From NCBI GenBank assembly GCA_945860255.1, contig CAMAQI010000085.1, positions 1-9,258 of the forward strand: a DNA stretch of 9,258 nucleotides. The letters run 5' to 3'. A model generated the notes under the pieces. It saw nothing but the letters and a program-made list of their open reading frames with translations, did not search any database and was not told the DNA's origin. Below are positions 6,069 to 9,258 of this stretch, piece after piece (the stretch's first letter is position 1; each line of letters starts with the position of its first letter). The position numbers and the translations under genes are program-made. This DNA comes from Methylacidiphilum caldifontis. GTDB lineage: Bacteria; Verrucomicrobiota; Verrucomicrobiia; Methylacidiphilales; CAMAQI01.

Positions 6069-8234
6069 ATGAACAAACTCAGTCTATCAAAGAAAATCGT
6101 CTACTCACTCCTTGTGGCAGGATTAGCCCCGATGTTTGTCATTTTTGTTCTCTCCTTTGCTTTAAAAGCAAGCCTTTCCGAAAAAACTGCAACCCAATTT
6201 ATGACGACCGCCATTGCGACGATCGATAAGATCGAACGCAATCTTTTTGAGCGTTACGGCGATGTTCAAGCTTTTGGAGTCAATGCCATCATCCAAGACA
6301 AATCGAGCTGGTATCAGACGAACTCCGATACGAATCGGATCGCAAAAGCAATTAATCAATATGTCGCTCTTTACGGACTCTATCCGATTTCGATGATGGT
6401 CGATATGGAGGGTCGCGTTATAGCCGTTAACGATCTCGATGCTACGGGAAAGCCGATTAATACTGCCTATCTCTATAATAAAAACTTCAAAGATTCCACT
6501 TGGTTTAAAACAGTTCTCGCAGGAGACTTCCTCAATACCGATCTTTTAAAAGGAACCTACGTCCAAGATGTCTATGTCGACGAGAATTTAAAACAAGTTT
6601 ACAAAGAGGAAGGTCTTGCTGTTAGCTTTTCCGCTCCCGTCTTTGATTCAAGCTCGAAACAAATCGGGATTTGGCATAATATCTCCTCTTTCTCCAATGT
6701 CGAATCAATCCTCCAAGCCGATTGGAAGGAAATGACAAAAACGAGACTTAAAACAACCCAATTCACCTTACTCAAAGAGGACGGAACCGTGATCATCGAT
6801 TTCGACCCAACGGCTAATGGAAATAAAACTGAGATTTCGAGAGATATGAACGTCATCCTTAACTCAAATCTTGTTCATGATAAAGTAGCCGTCGCAGAAT
6901 TGGCTCAAAAAGAAACAGGCTTTTTAACAGACTCCACCCATCCCAAATCAAAAGTACATCAAGTCGCTGGTTTTGCAAAGTCAGAAGGGGCACTTGGCTA
7001 TAAAGGACTTGGATGGATTCTTTTAATTCGAACAGAAAAAGCCGATGCCCTCTCTGAGATCAATACTCAACTGATCCAAGTTTATATCATTCTTGCAATC
7101 ATTATCGGGTTGACTGTTGGGTTTGCCTTATGGCTCTCCAAGAAGATCTCCCTTCCCCTCATGGATGGTTCTCTCAATATCAAGATGGTCGGAGAACAGG
7201 TCGCCATGGCCGCTCAACAAGTCTCATCGGCGAGCACCTCGCTCGCCACAGGGGCCAGCGAGCAGGCCGCAAGCCTCGAAGAGACCAGTGCCTCGATGGA
7301 AGAGATCTCCAGCATGGTCAAAACTAACTCTGAAAATACAACGTCCTCAAAAGCACTCTCCGCCCAAGCCCGTGATGCGGTCGAAACAGGCAAAGGTCAA
7401 ATCGATCAAATGACCTCGACTTTAACGGAAATCAAACGCGCGGTGAACGAGATGAAGCAGGCGGTCAGTGAAATGCAAGAGGCCGACAATCAAGTGGCTA
7501 AAATCGTCAAAGATATTGATGAAATCGCTTTCCAAACCAATATTCTTGCCCTCAATGCTGCCGTTGAAGCGGCCCGGGCCGGTGAGGCAGGACTCGGTTT
7601 TGCCGTAGTTGCCGACGAAGTTCGAAATCTTGCGCACCGAAGTGCTCAAGCGGCACGGGAAACCTCCGATAAGATCGAGCTCTCGATTCAAAAAAGTCAT
7701 GTGAATGTCCAAGCCAGTTCAAAGGTCTCCGATAGTATTAATCAACTCGAACAGCGCTCACAAGAGGTCATTAACTCCTTTGGAAAAATCATGGAGAAAA
7801 CAATCTCCGTCGATAAGGTGATTGATGAAATCGCCAATGCCGGACGAGAACAATCGTCTGGGGTCTCTCAAATCAATAACTCCTTAAGTCAGATGGATAA
7901 AGTCGTCCAATCGAACGCCGCTCAAGCCGAGGAAACCGCTGCGGCCTCTCATGAGATGCTCAGCCAATCAGAATCACTGATGGAAACCGTGAAAAACATT
8001 CTTGCCGTTATCGAAGGGGGTTCGAACATCGTCTCCCCGACTCATACGATGGTCTCAACCTCCCAATCCCCGACGTTTAATATGACAACACCTCGCCAAG
8101 AATCCCCTTCGCGAGCATTGCCGATGTCGACTCCCGCCCCTGTAAAAAAGAGTCCGGCGGCTTTCCCCCTACCTGAGCCTAGTGGACAAAAAATGGATTT
8201 CAAAAAATCAGACACTGATTTTAGAGATTTCTAA
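6069..8234 (+). CDS. Methyl-accepting chemotaxis protein with periplasmic Cache-type sensor
   Basis: This 721-residue inner-membrane chemoreceptor would sense a ligand outside and control the CheA kinase inside. Membrane segments are at about 11-31 and 337-356. The region between them, with VDMEGRVIAVND (111-122) and FKDSTWFKTVLAG (140-152), looks like a double-Cache (dCache) ligand-binding domain, known in other receptors for amino acids or organic acids; the ligand here is unknown. The cytoplasmic part begins SKKISLPL but lacks a full HAMP domain. The methylation and coiled-coil region begins near 386, and the conserved hairpin tip that binds CheA and CheW is at 485-506 (EIAFQTNILALNAAVEAARA and following). 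From about 655 the tail is rich in Pro, Ser and Thr and ends DFRDF. ATG 6069 has AAGGGA (6056-6061) 7 bases upstream. It is transcribed alone and ends at the terminator at 8254. Confidence 0.97.
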   Translation: MNKLSLSKKIVYSLLVAGLAPMFVIFVLSFALKASLSEKTATQFMTTAIATIDKIERNLFERYGDVQAFGVNAIIQDKSSWYQTNSDTNRIAKAINQYVALYGLYPISMMVDMEGRVIAVNDLDATGKPINTAYLYNKNFKDSTWFKTVLAGDFLNTDLLKGTYVQDVYVDENLKQVYKEEGLAVSFSAPVFDSSSKQIGIWHNISSFSNVESILQADWKEMTKTRLKTTQFTLLKEDGTVIIDFDPTANGNKTEISRDMNVILNSNLVHDKVAVAELAQKETGFLTDSTHPKSKVHQVAGFAKSEGALGYKGLGWILLIRTEKADALSEINTQLIQVYIILAIIIGLTVGFALWLSKKISLPLMDGSLNIKMVGEQVAMAAQQVSSASTSLATGASEQAASLEETSASMEEISSMVKTNSENTTSSKALSAQARDAVETGKGQIDQMTSTLTEIKRAVNEMKQAVSEMQEADNQVAKIVKDIDEIAFQTNILALNAAVEAARAGEAGLGFAVVADEVRNLAHRSAQAARETSDKIELSIQKSHVNVQASSKVSDSINQLEQRSQEVINSFGKIMEKTISVDKVIDEIANAGREQSSGVSQINNSLSQMDKVVQSNAAQAEETAAASHEMLSQSESLMETVKNILAVIEGGSNIVSPTHTMVSTSQSPTFNMTTPRQESPSRALPMSTPAPVKKSPAAFPLPEPSGQKMDFKKSDTDFRDF

Positions 8235-8253
8235 ACTCGAAAATAACTTAAAC

Positions 8254-8293
8254 AAAAAAGGGAATTCAACCATCGTTGAATTCCCTTTTTTTT
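8254..8293. terminator. Perfect bidirectional terminator between convergent genes
   Basis: The left arm 8254-8270 (AAAAAAGGGAATTCAAC) pairs perfectly over 17 bp with 8275-8291 around the loop CATC, giving a T tract to 8293 on the plus strand. Read leftwards, the same stem also ends in six T. It therefore ends the chemoreceptor transcript from the left and can end the hpnH transcript from the right. Confidence 0.93.
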
Positions 8294-8301
8294 ATAAAAA
8301 A

Positions 8302-8418
8302 TTATCTCCGATTCCTCATCAGATAATATTCCATCTCGTAAAATAGCCCACCAAGAGGGTGGCAAAAAATCAGAATCCCAAAAGTCAAGGGATCACTCCC
8401 GACATATTCCCAATACAT
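8302..8418 (-). CDS. Possible 38-residue membrane peptide
   Basis: The frame starts at ATG 8418 and stops at TAA 8302-8304, 11 bases before the bidirectional terminator. It begins MYWEYVGSDPLTFGILIF, continues with a hydrophobic stretch to about residue 26, and ends in a basic tail (LMRNRR). It would be a single short membrane segment with the positive end in the cytoplasm. The frame also stays open a few codons upstream, through a possible TTG start. There is no ribosome binding site and I recognise no family, so it could be a chance frame or the remnant of a longer gene. Its place at the end of the hpnH-128-residue unit, directly before a terminator, is the main support. Confidence 0.3.
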   Translation of the reverse strand: MYWEYVGSDPLTFGILIFCHPLGGLFYEMEYYLMRNRR

Positions 8419-8522
8419 CAAATGAATGAAAATCAAAACAGTGAATTAGCCACAAAAGAACGCAAAAAACTCAAAATTGAAAAGGTTTTAATTCAGATTT
8501 AATCGAATCCAGAAAGCGAGGA

Positions 8523-8909
8523 CTATAAAATACCGAGTTTTTCGCCCTCGGCCTTGATCCGTTCGATCTCCAACGCACGTTCGGCATCCTTCTTTTCCAT
8601 CCAACTCTGCCAAGATTTTCCATCGGCTGTATCTTTTCCTGAAAAAGCGACCGATTGTATATCGCTATAAGGAACGATCGTCTGCTTTTCATCCCCTTTG
8701 AGAAACATCTGAATGTGGGGATGAGGAGGACGCGAAGTCCGATTAAACATATAACCCTCTAAAGTACTCCCATTAAAGAGAGTCAATGTGATATCCCCAC
8801 GATAATCAAAAGCCTGATCGATCGCTTCGATTCGCTCTTGATCACTTTGACAATGAAAAGTCATTCCTTGAGGAGAACTGCTAATAGTATTCGTTGCTAC
8901 GTTTGACAT
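8523..8909 (-). CDS. Conserved hypothetical protein following hpnH
   Basis: This 128-residue, probably cytoplasmic protein has no signal peptide or membrane segment. Residues 36-90 alternate strand-like and turn segments: YRGDITLTLFNG (36-47), LEGYMFNRT (50-58), IQMFLKGD (66-73) and VPYSDIQSVAFSGKDT (79-94). The pattern would fit a small beta-barrel of the Sm or SH3 kind; that is an inference. It is followed by GKSWQSWMEKK (97-107) and a charged C-terminal helix. I recall similar proteins carrying the signature GxDTAxGKSWxxW as uncharacterised genes in other hopanoid-producing bacteria, but could not check. ATG 8909 lies 22 bases after the hpnH stop on the same strand, so co-transcription is likely. 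The upstream AAGAA is a weak ribosome binding site. About 100 bases without a clear gene follow it. Confidence 0.85.
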   Translation of the reverse strand: MSNVATNTISSSPQGMTFHCQSDQERIEAIDQAFDYRGDITLTLFNGSTLEGYMFNRTSRPPHPHIQMFLKGDEKQTIVPYSDIQSVAFSGKDTADGKSWQSWMEKKDAERALEIERIKAEGEKLGIL

Positions 8910-8931
8910 AATCGATTCTTATTAATGTAAA

Positions 8932-9258
8932 TTATTGGGCAAGAGTCGCTTTAACGGTTCGAATAAAACCGCCAAAAGAACTGAAGGTATCATCGACACA
9001 AGAAGGTTCAAATCCACAATGAACCATACAATTGGAACATTTTTCATTACCACTCTTATGTCCGTAATCGGCCCAATTGGTCTCTTCCATCAGCTCGCGA
9101 AAGGTAGCCGCATATCCATCTTGGAGGAGATAGCACGGCTTTTGCCATCCGAAGATGTTATAACAAGGGCTTCCCCAAGGAATACATTCATAATCGAGAC
9201 GACCTTGAAGAAACTCGAGGAAAAGAGGGGAGAGATTAAATCTCCACTCTTTCTTCTT
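8932..9258 (-). CDS. hpnH: Hopanoid biosynthesis radical SAM protein HpnH, C-terminal part (adenosylhopane synthase)
   Basis: The 108 visible residues are the C-terminal DUF3463-type end of HpnH. HpnH adds a 5'-deoxyadenosyl group to diploptene, giving adenosylhopane, the first step in making extended C35 hopanoids of the membrane. Diagnostic stretches are PWGSPCYNIFGWQKPCYLL (fragment residues 27-45) and GNEKCSNCMVHCGFEPSC (70-87). Seven cysteines lie at fragment positions 25, 32, 42, 74, 77, 81 and 87. The N-terminal radical SAM CxxxCxxC motif and the start lie beyond the right edge, so integrity of the whole enzyme cannot be judged. Its TAA (8932-8934) is 22 bases before the next gene on the same strand, suggesting a shared transcript. 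Hopanoid genes may continue to the right. Confidence 0.93.
   Translation of the reverse strand, partial: KKKEWRFNLSPLFLEFLQGRLDYECIPWGSPCYNIFGWQKPCYLLQDGYAATFRELMEETNWADYGHKSGNEKCSNCMVHCGFEPSCVDDTFSSFGGFIRTVKATLAQ

Noticed and set aside
7117..7413. Arg/Pro/Ser-rich overlapping frame inside the chemoreceptor
   Set aside because: It is an out-of-frame reading of the conserved signalling domain, with no ribosome binding site and biased composition.
8344..8361. GCCCACC-AAGA-GGGTGGC hairpin as a terminator
   Set aside because: The stem is about six base pairs with a bulge, no T tract follows on either strand, and a perfect terminator lies nearby at 8254-8293.
6010..8478. CGCAAAAAA(A)CTCAAAATT present near 6010 and 8462
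   Set aside because: The similarity is short and mostly A-rich, with an unequal A run. It is probably chance in AT-rich intergenic DNA.

Overview
The window reads as chromosomal DNA of a motile, hopanoid-making Gram-negative-type bacterium of moderate to low GC. The clues are the C-terminal part of a hopanoid radical SAM protein (HpnH), a membrane chemoreceptor, and a tightly packed fatty-acid/repair gene cluster. The wording of RecJ and of the dead-peptidase-like protein reminds me of Verrucomicrobiota and relatives, but that is memory of family style and weak evidence for a phylum. There are no tRNA or rRNA genes, no CRISPR array, no insertion sequence and no recognisable phage genes.

Layout from left to right. 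Bases 1-468 (minus) hold the N-terminal part of a transglutaminase-like protein that runs off the left edge. Bases 469-683 are a divergent control region. A cold shock protein gene (684-884) follows, then a 26-residue, very lysine-rich peptide gene (944-1024), and the pair is closed by a strong intrinsic terminator (1044-1085). A small unknown protein gene lies at 1110-1319.

From 5743 down to 1522 the minus strand carries a run of tightly packed genes: a membrane-anchored protein resembling a gluzincin peptidase without its HExxH motif (5743-4466), an in-frame open continuation beyond its TAA stop (4465-4292), a possible 70-residue ORF (4305-4093), a malonyl-CoA:ACP transacylase (4096-3251, overlapping that ORF by ATGA), and the single-strand exonuclease RecJ (3222-1522). 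This looks like one transcription unit.

Divergent from it, behind a control region with a sigma70-like promoter, inverted repeats and a 12-bp palindrome, is a methyl-accepting chemotaxis protein of 721 residues (6069-8234) that ends at a perfect bidirectional terminator. From the right edge leftwards lie hpnH (partial), a conserved 128-residue protein of unknown function, and possibly a 38-residue membrane peptide, all running towards the same terminator.

Points most worth attention: the apparent nonsense codon in the dead-peptidase-like gene; the acyltransferase, whose sequence looks like the free-standing trans-AT polyketide type rather than housekeeping FabD; the chemoreceptor with a truncated HAMP and a proline-rich tail ending in a CheR-tether-like pentapeptide; the lysine-rich peptide behind the cold shock gene; and a translation-leader sequence shared between that peptide and the chemoreceptor. 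I see no clear defence system or other wholly new multi-gene system.
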